From positions 186,001 through 250,000 of the forward strand of contig JACOEK010000001.1 in assembly GCA_024998595.1 (NCBI GenBank): DNA of 64,000 nt, written 5' to 3'. The position numbers and the translations under genes were made by a program. The notes under the pieces were generated by a model, which had not been told where the DNA came from, searched no databases, and saw nothing but the letters and a program-made list of their open reading frames with translations. The stretch is from Nitrospira sp. GTDB taxonomy: Bacteria > Nitrospirota > Nitrospiria > Nitrospirales > Nitrospiraceae. Shown piece by piece: positions 32,760 through 42,273 of this stretch; within the stretch, counting starts at the first letter, position 1; each line of letters opens with the position of its first letter.

Positions 32760-32804
32760 CGACTGCCCCTCTTTTTCAGGAATGTTGCAGGCGCGGACAT
32801 CGCG

Positions 32805-32833
32805 TTGACACCCTTGTCAGGACTATGTTAGCT
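32805..32833 (+). promoter_or_regulatory. candidate promoter of yebC
   Basis: TTGACA (32805-32810) and a weak TTAGCT (32828-32833) are 17 nt apart. TGACA-CCCT-TGTCA forms an inverted repeat over the -35 box. The start of yebC lies about 80 nt downstream. Confidence 0.4.
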
Positions 32834-32911
32834 GTACATTTTTAACCTCGGTTTCAACGCGTTCATGGACCACACGGGCAGTGGGGTCTGTGCACGCTAA
32901 GAGGAGTCGCC

Positions 32912-33667
32912 ATGGGTGGCCACAGCCATTGGGCAACAATCAAGCGGCATAAATCGGCGGTCGATGCCAAGCGCGGCAAGGTCTTCACGCGCATCATCCG
33001 TGAGTTGACGATTGCGGCCCGGTCCGGCGGGGACCCCGATGGTAACCCCCGCTTGCGATTGGCCATTGCCAAGGCCAAAGAAGCCAATATGCCCGGCGAT
33101 ACCATGAAGAAAGCCATCCAGCGTGGTACCGGCGAATTACCCGGCGTCACCTATGAAGAATTCACGCTCGAAGGCTATGGTCCCGGAGGGACTGCCGTCT
33201 TGATGGAAATTACCTCGGATAACCGGAATCGCACGGTCGCTGAAATCCGCAGCCTGCTCACCAAAAATGGCGGCAACATGGCGGAGGCCGGGGCAGTTGC
33301 CTGGCAATTCCATAAGAAAGGCGTGCTGGTCGTCGAGAAGGGGAAGGCCGAGGAAGATGCGCTGCTCACCATCGCCCTGGAAGCCGGTGCGGAAGATGTG
33401 AAGGTCAGCGACAAGGCCTTCGAGGTTTTGACCAGCCCGCATGATTTTGAGGCCGTCAAGAAAGCGCTGAGCGACGCGAAAATCGAGTATACGCTTGCTG
33501 AATTGAACTTCATTCCCCAGAATACGATTGCGTTGGAAGAAAAGGCCGCGGAACACATGTTAAAGCTCATGGAAATCCTGGATGAGCACGACGATGTGCA
33601 GAAGGTCCATGCGAACTTTGACATTTCCGACGAGGTCATGGAGAAAGTGGCCGCCGCCACGGCGTAA
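32912..33667 (+). CDS. yebC: YebC/PmpR-family protein (TACO1-like)
   Basis: The protein is 251 residues and full length. The N-terminus MGGHSHWATIKRHKSAVDAK is diagnostic. Members act as transcription regulators or, as shown for TACO1/YebC, aid translation of difficult (proline-rich) stretches. It lies before ruvA, as in many bacteria, but without the usual ruvC between them. Confidence 0.96.
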   Translation: MGGHSHWATIKRHKSAVDAKRGKVFTRIIRELTIAARSGGDPDGNPRLRLAIAKAKEANMPGDTMKKAIQRGTGELPGVTYEEFTLEGYGPGGTAVLMEITSDNRNRTVAEIRSLLTKNGGNMAEAGAVAWQFHKKGVLVVEKGKAEEDALLTIALEAGAEDVKVSDKAFEVLTSPHDFEAVKKALSDAKIEYTLAELNFIPQNTIALEEKAAEHMLKLMEILDEHDDVQKVHANFDISDEVMEKVAAATA

Positions 33668-33746
33668 TCCGGGAGTTCGGCACTGAGTATCGACGAGCAC
33701 CAGTCTTTTCACCAAGCACTCCGCAGCCCTCGTTCCTACTGATCAT

Positions 33747-34355
33747 ATGATCGCCTTACTGACAGGCCTCGTGGCCTTCAAGGCGCCCTCGCAAGTCACG
33801 CTCGATGTCCATGGCGTGGGCTATGAGGTGTTGGTCCCTCTCAGTACGTACTATTCACTGCCCAATCAGCATGAGCCCGTGACGCTGAGCATTCATACGC
33901 ATGTGCGGGAAGATGCCATTCAGCTGTTCGGGTTTCTCACCGCTGCCGAGAAGGAGGCCTTTCTCCTGTTGACGGGCATTTCCGGTATCGGGCCGAAGTT
34001 GGGACTTAGCGTCCTGTCCACACTCTCCGTACGTGACCTGTACACGGCTATACAGGCAGGTGATATTGAAAAATTGGGGACAGTGCCGGGCGTCGGCAAA
34101 AAGTCGGCGGCTAGAATTGCCCTGGAACTCAAAGACAAGGTGGCCAAGTTACATCCATCCGGCGAGCCGGCCGGGGCTGGCTCCGGGCGGTCCGATAATC
34201 CGCTCTATGAGGATGCCTTGTCGGCGCTGGTGAATCTCGGCTACCGGCAACCGGATGTGAAAGAAGCGCTGAAGCGGGTGGAAAAATCTGGCGTGATGAC
34301 GCAGGGATTAGAGCAGGTGATTCGAGAGGTCCTCAAAGACCTGGCCAAGGGGTGA
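33747..34355 (+). CDS. ruvA: Holliday junction branch migration protein RuvA
   Basis: The protein is 202 residues. The OB-fold domain is MIALLTGLVAFKAPSQVTLD, followed by two helix-hairpin-helix motifs (FLLLTGISGIGPKLGLSVLS and LGTVPGVGKKSAARIALELK) and the C-terminal RuvB-contacting domain (EDALSALVNLGYRQPDVKEA). The tetramer binds four-way junctions and directs RuvB. The next gene starts 3 nt after its stop. Confidence 0.97.
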   Translation: MIALLTGLVAFKAPSQVTLDVHGVGYEVLVPLSTYYSLPNQHEPVTLSIHTHVREDAIQLFGFLTAAEKEAFLLLTGISGIGPKLGLSVLSTLSVRDLYTAIQAGDIEKLGTVPGVGKKSAARIALELKDKVAKLHPSGEPAGAGSGRSDNPLYEDALSALVNLGYRQPDVKEALKRVEKSGVMTQGLEQVIREVLKDLAKG

Positions 34356-34358
34356 CAC

Positions 34359-34865
34359 ATGGCAATGATGGAGCTCGCATCAAAGACACAGCGACGGCGA
34401 GGCATCGCGACCGGGTTGGCCGTAGTGGCCGTGTTGTTCTTCGCATCGATGACGGAACGGGTCTTTGCTGTCGACGGGATGGAGGAGCCCAAGAGTATCC
34501 GTAAGACCTGCGGGTTGTGTCCGGACGGGTACGCTACCACCGGGAGAACCAATGCCCCGGAGTTGTGTAAGGATGGCGATCCGGTTTTGGTGCAGTGTGT
34601 GCCTTTAGGCAGCAACATGCTCTCGGTCTGTGGCGCTTGTCCCGATGGCTATAGCGAGGTGGGGCGGTCTCATGTGCCCTCGCGTTGCGGATCGGTCGAT
34701 AATGGGCTGGTGTCGCAGTGTCAATTGCAGCAGATGGGGTCGAGCATGCCCGATCCGAGCCAAGGAGGAGTTCGCTGCCCGCCTGATTGCGGAAGCACGG
34801 CTGCCCCGGGACAGGGCGCCTCTCCGCCGCCGCCCAAATTCAGGCCAACACCCGAGTCCAAATAG
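34359..34865 (+). CDS. exported Cys-rich protein with two CxxCPDGY repeats
   Basis: The protein is 168 residues and was not recognised. A signal peptide (about 1-38, ending RVFAVDG) is followed by two tandem units of about 40 residues. Unit 1 has C51, C54, C70 and C80 ([12 protein letters not shown]); unit 2 has C91, C94, C110 and C121 ([12 protein letters not shown]). A third Cys pair (C140, C144) precedes a Pro-rich tail. The even Cys pattern suggests disulfides in the periplasm. AAGGGGTG precedes the start. It sits between ruvA and ruvB, which is unusual. Confidence 0.75.
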   Translation: MAMMELASKTQRRRGIATGLAVVAVLFFASMTERVFAVDGMEEPKSIRKTCGLCPDGYATTGRTNAPELCKDGDPVLVQCVPLGSNMLSVCGACPDGYSEVGRSHVPSRCGSVDNGLVSQCQLQQMGSSMPDPSQGGVRCPPDCGSTAAPGQGASPPPPKFRPTPESK

Positions 34866-34894
34866 TTGCGCCCCATTCTTTTCAGGATTATGTC

Positions 34895-35932
34895 ATGTCC
34901 GATCGCACCGTGAGCAACCAACTGACAGACGACGAGCGCGGGCTCGAGGCAGCGCTGCGCCCGCAGAGCTTGCGGGAATATGTCGGACAATCACGGATGA
35001 AGGAATCGCTGGAGATTTGCATCGAGGCGGCCAAACGTCGTGGCGAGGCGTTGGATCACGCCATCTTTTACGGCCCGCCGGGCCTTGGCAAGACGACTAT
35101 CGCGCACATTATCGCCAGGGAAATGGGGTCGGCCATCCGGTCGACTTCCGGCCTCGTCCTGAGCCATGCGGGTGATCTTGCCGCGATCCTGACTAATCTG
35201 CAGGAACGAGATGTCCTGTTCATCGATGAAATTCACCGGTTACCGGCGTCGGTGGAAGAGGCCCTCTATCCGGCAATGGAAGACTACCAGCTTGATCTGG
35301 TCGTGGGGCAAGGCGCGTCGACCAGGACCGTCAAACTGGACTTGCCCCGGTTTACCCTGGTTGGAGCGACGACCAGGGCCGGGGCCTTGACCTCACCTCT
35401 GCGAGACCGGTTCGGGTTGGTGCACCGCCTGGAGTTTTATTCCTCCCAGGAGCTGACATCGATCGTCACGCGCTCAGCACGGTTGCTCAGTATACCGATC
35501 GACGAGGCCGGGGCGGCTGAGATCGCCCGGCGGGCTCGCGGAACTCCGCGCATCGTCAATCGACTGATTAAACGCATCCGGGACTATGCCGAGATCAAGG
35601 CGGGCGGCCACATCACTCAACGAGTGGCGCAGGATGCCCTGGTCTGGTTGGCGGTGGATGCCGCCGGGTTGGATGAGATGGACCGGCGTGTTCTTTTGAC
35701 GGTGATCGAGAAGTTCAATGGGGGCCCGGTCGGAGTGGATTCCTTAGCGGCCGCGGTGCAGGAGGATAAGGGCACGCTGGAAGATGTCTATGAACCGTAT
35801 CTAATCCAGGCGGGCTTTCTGGAACGCACCGGTCGAGGCCGCCAGGCAACCAGGTTGTCCTACGATCATTTCAAGAAACAGAAAGACCTTCTCCCGTTCT
35901 CCGGCGAAACGGATTCCATCGCAACTCCTTGA
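34895..35932 (+). CDS. ruvB: Holliday junction ATP-dependent helicase RuvB
   Basis: The protein is 345 residues. The AAA+ motifs are Walker [10 protein letters not shown], Walker [11 protein letters not shown], sensor 1 [19 protein letters not shown] and arginine finger [10 protein letters not shown], plus a C-terminal winged helix. It drives branch migration with RuvA. ATG 34895 is chosen because the protein then begins at the conserved N-terminal region and AGGA lies 9 nt upstream; the open frame further left overlaps the preceding gene. Confidence 0.97.
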   Translation: MSDRTVSNQLTDDERGLEAALRPQSLREYVGQSRMKESLEICIEAAKRRGEALDHAIFYGPPGLGKTTIAHIIAREMGSAIRSTSGLVLSHAGDLAAILTNLQERDVLFIDEIHRLPASVEEALYPAMEDYQLDLVVGQGASTRTVKLDLPRFTLVGATTRAGALTSPLRDRFGLVHRLEFYSSQELTSIVTRSARLLSIPIDEAGAAEIARRARGTPRIVNRLIKRIRDYAEIKAGGHITQRVAQDALVWLAVDAAGLDEMDRRVLLTVIEKFNGGPVGVDSLAAAVQEDKGTLEDVYEPYLIQAGFLERTGRGRQATRLSYDHFKKQKDLLPFSGETDSIATP

Positions 35933-35948
35933 ATCCCCAGACCTATCC

Positions 35949-35978
35949 TTGCAATGCCCGCGGTGGCTCCTGTAGGAT
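35949..35978 (+). promoter_or_regulatory. candidate promoter of the aromatic amino acid operon
   Basis: TTGCAA (35949-35954) and TAGGAT (35973-35978) are 18 nt apart. Transcription would start near 35985, about 85 nt before pheA. The hairpin at 35987 would then lie at the very 5' end of the transcript. Confidence 0.45.
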
Positions 35979-35986
35979 ACCCACTT

Positions 35987-36013
35987 GTCCAAGTACGTCC
36001 TTTGGGCTTGGAC
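35987..36013 (+). promoter_or_regulatory. 5' leader hairpin upstream of pheA
   Basis: GTCCAAG (35987-35993) pairs with CTTGGAC (36007-36013) around a 13-nt loop. No leader peptide rich in Phe or Tyr codons and no T-run are seen, so classic attenuation is not supported. It may stabilise the mRNA or be a protein-binding dyad. Confidence 0.35.
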
Positions 36014-36070
36014 TCGTTTCGCGGCTCGTCTTCCTGAGGACGTGTTCCGTGAGGAGGAAATCCCCCCGTC

Positions 36071-37147
36071 ATGTCTGACGACTTGCAAGTCCATCGCGAA
36101 GAAATCGACCGGCTCGACGATCAGATTTTGCGCCTCCTGAATGAGCGCTCGAAATCGGTCATCGAAATCGGCCGACTGAAAAAACTGAAAGATGCTGCGG
36201 CGAATTTGCACACGCCGGCGCGCGAAGCGGCAATTTTCGATCGTCTCAGCAAGCAAAACACCGGGCCGTTCCCTACCGAAGCCATCCGTGCAGTGTATCG
36301 GGAAATCATGTCGGCCTCGTTATCCCTGGAGGGGCCTCAAAAGGTCGCCTACCTTGGACCGAGGGCCACATTTACCCACATGGCCTGCATGCAAAAATTC
36401 GGGGCCTCCGCGCAGTATATTCCCGTCAACAGTATTAAGGACGTCTTCAGCGAAGTGGAGCGGGGACGCGCCCATTTCGGCGTGGTGCCGATCGAGAACA
36501 CGACTGAAGGTGTGGTGAACCACACCCTCGATATGTTCGTCGATTCCAGCCTGTTGATTTACGGCGAAGTGCTTCAGGAAGTGGCGCATCATCTCATGTC
36601 AAAAAGCGGAGTGGCAGGAGACATCAAGCGCATCTATTCGCATCCCCATGCCATTGCGCAATGCCGCAATTGGCTGGAAACCAACTTGCCCCACGTGCCG
36701 GTGTCCGAAGTGGCGAGTACCGCGCGAGCCGCTGAGATGTCGATGGATGATCCCTCGGCCGCCGCGATCGCGTCGGAGTTGGCGTCCCAGTTATACGGGC
36801 TGAAGGTGGTAACGGCGAGGATCGAAGACAACATCAATAACTTCACCCGGTTTCTCGTGTTGTCACAGAAGGCGCCGGAGCGGACCGGTCGAGATAAAAC
36901 GTCACTGATGTTGTCGGTCAAGGACAAGGTCGGCGCGCTCTATGACTTATTGCGACCATTTGCCTCTCATGGCCTGAACATGACCAAGATCGAATCGCGT
37001 CCATCGCGTCGCAAAGCCTGGGAGTACATTTTCTTTGTCGATATCGAGGGACATATCGATGAGGAACGGGTGAAGAAAGCGGCGGAAGAGGTCAAAAGTC
37101 GCTGCCTGTTCATGAAGATTCTCGGGTCGTATCCCGCCTATTCCTAG
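36071..37147 (+). CDS. pheA: bifunctional chorismate mutase/prephenate dehydratase
   Basis: The protein is 358 residues. An AroQ-type chorismate mutase (1-90, REEIDRLDDQILRLLNERSK) is joined to prephenate dehydratase (about 95-275, YLGPRATFTHMA and the GVVPIENTTEGVVNHTLD region) and a C-terminal ACT domain (KTSLMLSVKDKVGALYDLLR, then ESRPSRRKAWEY), which senses Phe. It makes phenylpyruvate from chorismate. It is first in pheA-hisC-aroF-tyrA-aroA. Confidence 0.97.
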   Translation: MSDDLQVHREEIDRLDDQILRLLNERSKSVIEIGRLKKLKDAAANLHTPAREAAIFDRLSKQNTGPFPTEAIRAVYREIMSASLSLEGPQKVAYLGPRATFTHMACMQKFGASAQYIPVNSIKDVFSEVERGRAHFGVVPIENTTEGVVNHTLDMFVDSSLLIYGEVLQEVAHHLMSKSGVAGDIKRIYSHPHAIAQCRNWLETNLPHVPVSEVASTARAAEMSMDDPSAAAIASELASQLYGLKVVTARIEDNINNFTRFLVLSQKAPERTGRDKTSLMLSVKDKVGALYDLLRPFASHGLNMTKIESRPSRRKAWEYIFFVDIEGHIDEERVKKAAEEVKSRCLFMKILGSYPAYS

Positions 37148-37163
37148 AGGTCCGAGTTACGCC

Positions 37164-38249
37164 ATGCCATTGAAGGTGCACCCCGACATCGCTTCCCTCG
37201 TGCCGTACGTGCCAGGAAAACCCATTGAAGAACTGCAGCGTGAGTTGGGATTGCCGCGCGCAGTGAAGCTGGCGTCCAATGAAAATCCGATCGGGCCATC
37301 ACCGAAGGCCATGGCAGTGCTGGCGGAGACAGTGCCGACGCTGCACCGGTATCCCGACGGCGGGGGGTTTCGCTTGCGCGGAGCCCTGGCCGAGCGTTGG
37401 AAGGTTTCGCCGGACCAAGTCATTCTCGGAAACGGCTCCGATGAAATTTTAGGGCTGCTCGCGCGAACGTTCTTGTCGCCGGGAGATGAGGCCGTGATGG
37501 CCGAACATACCTTCGTGATTTATAAAATGGAGGTCAAGGCAGCGCACGGCGTGGCAGTAGAAGTGCCACAGAAAAATTGGTACCACGATTTGCCGGCCAT
37601 GGCGGCCGCCATCACCGATAAGACGCGGTTGCTGTTTGTCTGTAATCCCAACAATCCGACCGGCACCACGGCTACCAAGGCGGAGGTAGCCGCTTTAATG
37701 GAACGGGTGCCCGACCATGTTGTGGTCGTGTTCGATGAGGCCTATTACGAATATGTCCGGCATCCGGAATTTCCCGAATCGCTCGGCTATGTCAAGGCCG
37801 GACGTCCTGTCATCGTCTTGCGGACCTTCTCCAAGATATATGGATTGGCCGGCTTGCGCATCGGGTATGGCATCACCACCCCTGAGATTACCAATTATTT
37901 GAATCGAATCCGGCCACCCTTCAACGCCAACAGTATGGCGCAACGTGCCGCCCTGGCGGCACTGGACGACGAGGCCCATGTAGCGGCGAGCCGGTCACTC
38001 AATCATGTTGAGATGGACAAGGTGCGGGACGGTTTACGGCGGCTCGGGTTCGAGGCCTTGCCCAGCGAAACGAATTTTCTCTATTTCGATGTCGGGAGAA
38101 GCGGGCGCGAAGTCTTTGACGCGTTGTTGGCCAAGGGCATCATTGTGCGTCACATCGAAGGCCGCATGCTGCGGGTGACCATCGGCCTCCCGGAAGAAAA
38201 TCAATTGTTCCTGAGCGCGCTGGAAGACGTGACACGCGCGTCGCAATAA
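37164..38249 (+). CDS. hisC: HisC-like aminotransferase in the aromatic cluster
   Basis: The protein is 361 residues, fold-type I PLP aminotransferase. KLASNENPIGPSPKAM, CNPNNPTGT and VVFDEAYYEY are the HisC signatures; the PLP Lys lies in FSKIYGLAGLRIGYG. HisC enzymes often also transaminate phenylpyruvate and hydroxyphenylpyruvate. Its place between pheA and aroF suggests it closes Phe and Tyr synthesis here, with histidinol-phosphate as an additional or alternative substrate. It begins 16 nt after pheA. Confidence 0.9.
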   Translation: MPLKVHPDIASLVPYVPGKPIEELQRELGLPRAVKLASNENPIGPSPKAMAVLAETVPTLHRYPDGGGFRLRGALAERWKVSPDQVILGNGSDEILGLLARTFLSPGDEAVMAEHTFVIYKMEVKAAHGVAVEVPQKNWYHDLPAMAAAITDKTRLLFVCNPNNPTGTTATKAEVAALMERVPDHVVVVFDEAYYEYVRHPEFPESLGYVKAGRPVIVLRTFSKIYGLAGLRIGYGITTPEITNYLNRIRPPFNANSMAQRAALAALDDEAHVAASRSLNHVEMDKVRDGLRRLGFEALPSETNFLYFDVGRSGREVFDALLAKGIIVRHIEGRMLRVTIGLPEENQLFLSALEDVTRASQ

Positions 38250-38267
38250 GGAAAGCGAGACGAGCAC

Positions 38268-39281
38268 ATGATTATTGTCTTGAAGCCTGACGCTTCGGAG
38301 CGGGAAGTCGATCACATCACAGACCGGCTTCGGGAATTGGGGCTGAAGTCGCACATCTCTGCGGGGCAGGAACGGACCATTATCGGGGTGATCGGGGACG
38401 ACCGGATTTTGCACAATCAGCCGTTGACCGCTTTGCCCGGCGTGGAGAGCGTGTTGCCGATTCTGGCCCCCTGGAAGTTGGTCAGCCGGGAATTCAAAAA
38501 AGAAAACACGATCATTGACGTGAACGGGGTCAAGATCGGCGACAAGAAAATTACGATCATGGCAGGGCCCTGTGCGGTCGAGCGTTTGGAACTGACCGTG
38601 GGAATCGCGCACGAAGTCAAATCGGCCGGCGCCACGGTGTTGCGAGGCGGTGCGTATAAGCCGAGGACCTCGCCCTATTCCTTCCAAGGGCTGGGCCGCG
38701 AGGGCTTGGATTACTTGGTAGAGGCCAAGAAGCAGACCGGCTTGCCGGTGGTAAGCGAAATTCTCGATACCCGTGATATCGAACTCTTCCTGGAAAAAGC
38801 CGACATCATTCAAATCGGCGCCCGCAACATGCAGAACTTCGAACTCCTCAAGGAAGTCGGCGCGTATGATAAGCCGGTTCTGTTGAAGCGCGGCCTCTCG
38901 GCCACCATCAAGGAATTTCTGCTTTCCGCGGAATACATCATGTCCCGCGGCAATCGCAATGTCATGTTGTGCGAGCGCGGCATCCGCACCTTTGAAACGC
39001 AATATCGGAACACCCTGGATCTCGCGGCCATCCCGACGCTCAAGGATCTCTCCCATCTTCCCGTCATCGTCGATCCCAGTCATGCAACCGGCAAGTGGGA
39101 TCTAGTGGCGCCGATGTCCAAAGCAGCGATCGCTGCCGGAGCCGATGGGCTGTTGATCGAAGTGCATTCCAATCCCGAATGCGCCCTGTGTGACGGTGAG
39201 GAATCCATCCGGCCGTCGAAATTCAAAGAACTGATGGGCGATTTGCGCAAGATTGCTGCCGCCGTCGATCGAACAGTGTAG
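38268..39281 (+). CDS. aroF: DAHP synthase, type I-beta with N-terminal regulatory domain
   Basis: The protein is 337 residues. Residues 1-70 form the ferredoxin-like domain ([19 protein letters not shown]) which in the Thermotoga-type enzyme mediates feedback inhibition. The TIM barrel follows with [35 protein letters not shown] and [11 protein letters not shown]. It condenses PEP and erythrose-4-P, the first step of the shikimate pathway. It lies 18 nt after the HisC-like gene. Confidence 0.97.
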   Translation: MIIVLKPDASEREVDHITDRLRELGLKSHISAGQERTIIGVIGDDRILHNQPLTALPGVESVLPILAPWKLVSREFKKENTIIDVNGVKIGDKKITIMAGPCAVERLELTVGIAHEVKSAGATVLRGGAYKPRTSPYSFQGLGREGLDYLVEAKKQTGLPVVSEILDTRDIELFLEKADIIQIGARNMQNFELLKEVGAYDKPVLLKRGLSATIKEFLLSAEYIMSRGNRNVMLCERGIRTFETQYRNTLDLAAIPTLKDLSHLPVIVDPSHATGKWDLVAPMSKAAIAAGADGLLIEVHSNPECALCDGEESIRPSKFKELMGDLRKIAAAVDRTV

Positions 39282-39330
39282 AGAGCGCGGCGATACCTGG
39301 AACAGTTTCCTGAGAAGCGGCAGTGATTCA

Positions 39331-40227
39331 ATGACGAAACCACATTTCAAACAAGTCGCAATTATCGGGGTCGGACTCATCGGCGGCTCTCTGGGGATGA
39401 TCCTGCGCCGACAGAAGTTGGCAGACTCGGTCGTCGGCATCGGGCGCCGTGTGGAGAATCTAAAAACGGCGGTGGAGGTCGGCGCCATCGATCGATATGT
39501 GTCTGATCCGCGCGAAGGCGTCGAGGGAGCTGATTTCGTCCTGCTGGCCACGCCGGTTGACACCTATGAGCGGCATCTGCAGGAATGGGCCGGATGCCTC
39601 AAGCCCGATACGATCGTCAGCGATGTGGGCAGCGTCAAGGGGGAGTTGGTCACACGGGCAGAGGCCCTGCTTCCGCCTGGCGTACGGTTTGTCGGCGCAC
39701 ATCCCATTGCCGGCAAAGAAAAGACCGGTGTCGCCGCCGGGTCGGAGACGCTCTTTTCCGGTGCACGATGCATTTTGACGCCCACGGCCAAGACAGATCG
39801 TGAGGCACTAGCAACTATTCGCAGAGTCTGGGAGCTCGCAGGATCGATCGTGCTGGAGATGGATCCCTTTCTCCACGATAAAATCCTCGGTGCCGTCAGT
39901 CACCTTCCGCATGTGGCGGCTTTTGCGTTGATGACCGCCTTGGCGGATGTGCGCGACCATGGCGTGCCCGAACTGGATCTCGCCGGTCATTCCGGCGGCG
40001 GATTGCGGGACACCACCAGGATCGCCGCCAGTTCGCCGGAAATGTGGAGAGACATTTTCCTATGGAATCGGGACAACGTCGTGTCGTTGATCGAGACCTA
40101 TGAACGGCATCTCGGGGAGCTCAAACGATTAATTGCTGCGGGCGATGCGGCTGGGATCGAAAAGCAATTGGACAAGGCCAAGCACGAACGCGAACAACTG
40201 ATACCCCGAACGCCGGGGAAGGTCTAG
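39331..40227 (+). CDS. tyrA: prephenate dehydrogenase
   Basis: The protein is 298 residues. The NAD-binding Rossmann start is VAIIGVGLIGGSLGMILRR. The dehydrogenase domain has SVKGELV, FVGAHPIAGKEKTG and the C-terminal helical dimerisation part. It has no fused chorismate mutase or ACT domain. It makes hydroxyphenylpyruvate. The frame opens upstream inside aroF, but ATG 39331 starts the conserved domain. Confidence 0.95.
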   Translation: MTKPHFKQVAIIGVGLIGGSLGMILRRQKLADSVVGIGRRVENLKTAVEVGAIDRYVSDPREGVEGADFVLLATPVDTYERHLQEWAGCLKPDTIVSDVGSVKGELVTRAEALLPPGVRFVGAHPIAGKEKTGVAAGSETLFSGARCILTPTAKTDREALATIRRVWELAGSIVLEMDPFLHDKILGAVSHLPHVAAFALMTALADVRDHGVPELDLAGHSGGGLRDTTRIAASSPEMWRDIFLWNRDNVVSLIETYERHLGELKRLIAAGDAAGIEKQLDKAKHEREQLIPRTPGKV

Positions 40228-40233
40228 GCTGCG

Positions 40234-41562
40234 ATGGCCTCGTTAACGATCAGTCCAGGCCGTCCGTTAAAGGGCACCATTACAGTGCCTGGCGATAAGT
40301 CCGTCACCCATCGGGCCATCATTCTCACGGCTTTGGCCGAGGGACCGAGCAGTGTGAAGGATTATTGTCGTGGCGAAGATTGCTTGAATACCATGCGCGC
40401 CTTTCAGTCGCTGGGAGTACGGATCGAAGAGACGGCGCAATTGTTGACCGTCCACGGCAAAGGCATGTGGGGATTGACGGAACCGCTCGGCCCTATCGAT
40501 TGCGGCAATTCAGGGACCGGTATTCGTTTGATGGCCGGACTGCTGGCGGGGCAGGATTTCTTTACGGTCCTTACCGGAGACGAATCGATCAGACGACGTC
40601 CGATGGGGCGGGTGGTGAAACCGTTGCGCGCAATGGGGGCGACAATCGCCGGCCGAAAAGGCGGGGAATTGGCGCCATTGGCCATCACCGGGACCAGGCT
40701 CAAGGGCATGTCCTATGTGTCGCCGGTGGCAAGCGCCCAGATCAAATCATCACTGCTGTTTGCCGCCCTCTATGCGGACGGTCTCACGACGATTTCAGAG
40801 CCGCGTCTCTCACGGGATCACACCGAGCGTATGTTGGCCTATTTCGGGATTCCCTTTCAGCGGGACGGATGTACAGTCCGGATCGAAGGGCGTCCGTCGG
40901 TACGCTGGAGCGGCAAGCCGGTAGTAGTCCCTGGTGACCTCTCGGCCGCGGCGTTTTTTCTAGTTGGAGCCTCCATTGTCCCGGATTCCGATGTGACGAT
41001 TCGCAGTGTGGGGATGAATCCGACGCGTACCGGCTTGATCGACATCCTGCTTCAGATGGGTGCGCAAATCGAGGTGCTTCATCCGCGCGAAGAGGCGGGT
41101 GAGCCAGTAGCGGATTTGCGGGTGGTGTCTAGACCGCTTCGTGGTGTACGGATCGGTCCCGACCAGATTCCTCAGACCATCGACGAATTTCCCATTCTCT
41201 GCGTGGCGGCAGCCGTGGCGGAGGGCGAAACGGTGATCACCGGCGCTGAAGAGCTACGTGTGAAAGAAAGCGACCGGATTGCCACCATGGCCAAAGAGTT
41301 GCGGGCCATGGGAGCGCGCATCGAAGAACGGCCGGACGGCATGGTGATTCGGGGGCTGGGACGCAACGGCACCAATGGCTCACTGACCGGCGCCACCTGT
41401 GAAAGTCATGGCGATCATCGCGTGGCCATGTCCGTGGCCATCGGCGGGTTGACGGCGTCGCAGACCACGCAGATTCAGGATACAGACTGTATCGAGACTT
41501 CGTTTCCGAATTTCGACCGTAAGCTCTTGGAACTGTTGACTGATTCTGGGAAACGTCTATAG
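40234..41562 (+). CDS. aroA: 3-phosphoshikimate 1-carboxyvinyltransferase (EPSP synthase)
   Basis: The protein is 442 residues with the two inverse alpha/beta domains. It shows GDKSVTHRAIILTALAEG, LDCGNSG-like IDCGNSGTGIRLMAGLLAG, RPMGRVVKPL and ELRVKESDRIATMAKELRAM. The motif GNSGT with RRPMGRV places it near class II-like forms; herbicide sensitivity cannot be judged. It starts 6 nt after tyrA. Confidence 0.96.
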   Translation: MASLTISPGRPLKGTITVPGDKSVTHRAIILTALAEGPSSVKDYCRGEDCLNTMRAFQSLGVRIEETAQLLTVHGKGMWGLTEPLGPIDCGNSGTGIRLMAGLLAGQDFFTVLTGDESIRRRPMGRVVKPLRAMGATIAGRKGGELAPLAITGTRLKGMSYVSPVASAQIKSSLLFAALYADGLTTISEPRLSRDHTERMLAYFGIPFQRDGCTVRIEGRPSVRWSGKPVVVPGDLSAAAFFLVGASIVPDSDVTIRSVGMNPTRTGLIDILLQMGAQIEVLHPREEAGEPVADLRVVSRPLRGVRIGPDQIPQTIDEFPILCVAAAVAEGETVITGAEELRVKESDRIATMAKELRAMGARIEERPDGMVIRGLGRNGTNGSLTGATCESHGDHRVAMSVAIGGLTASQTTQIQDTDCIETSFPNFDRKLLELLTDSGKRL

Positions 41563-41574
41563 TGCGAGGATTGC

Positions 41575-42273
41575 GTGGGTGAGATCGGTGCCCCCAACCG
41601 GGACAAACGTGGTTTGATCATCGCGATCGATGGTCCGGCAGGGGTGGGCAAGAGCACGGTTGCGAGGCTCCTGGCGTTGCGGCTCGGGTATCTGTATTTG
41701 GATACCGGTGCCTTGTATCGCGCCATTGCGTGGAAGGTACACAATGCGGGGATCAGTCCTGACGATCACCTCGCTATCGCCGCGCTGCTCCCTAACACGA
41801 CCCTGCAGATGGCCTGTGGCCCGGAGCAATCCCATGTGCTCCTGAATGGACGTGATATTACCGGAGAGCTGCGAACACCGGAGGTGACGGCACTGGCCTC
41901 GATGGTCTCGGCCATTCCGGCCGTTCGCGAATGGCTGCTGCCCGTGCAACGGCAAATCGGTACCGAAGGGTGCGTCGTGGCAGAAGGGCGTGACATCGGC
42001 ACCCGGGTCTTCCCGGAAGCCGATGTGAAGTTTTTCCTCGAAGCCGATGCGGAAGTGCGAGCCACGAGGCGTCATCACGAACTGGTGGCGGCGGGGCACT
42101 CGGTGCAATTTGATCAGACCAAGCGCGACCTCACCGGGCGTGATGATCGTGATCGTTCCCGCGCGGTGGCGCCCTTGATTCCCGCACCTGATGCGGAACG
42201 CCTCGATACGTCGAGCATGCCGGTGGAGGAGGTCGTCTCACACATGATGGCCGTGGTTGCGGCGCGATTGTGA
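41575..42273 (+). CDS. cmk: cytidylate kinase
   Basis: The protein is 232 residues. The P-loop is IDGPAGVGKSTVARLLA, followed by GYLYLDTGALYRAIA, EGRDIGTRVFPEADVKFFLE and the lid RATRRHHEL. It phosphorylates CMP and dCMP. It starts at GTG 41575 with GAGGA 5 nt upstream. The aroA-cmk-rpsA order is widely conserved in bacteria. The stop overlaps the next gene's GTG. Confidence 0.96.
   Translation: MGEIGAPNRDKRGLIIAIDGPAGVGKSTVARLLALRLGYLYLDTGALYRAIAWKVHNAGISPDDHLAIAALLPNTTLQMACGPEQSHVLLNGRDITGELRTPEVTALASMVSAIPAVREWLLPVQRQIGTEGCVVAEGRDIGTRVFPEADVKFFLEADAEVRATRRHHELVAAGHSVQFDQTKRDLTGRDDRDRSRAVAPLIPAPDAERLDTSSMPVEEVVSHMMAVVAARL

Noticed and set aside
38034-39083. Minus-strand open frame of 349 codons
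   Set aside because: Antisense to hisC and aroF; His/Gln/Asp-rich shadow sequence without domains.
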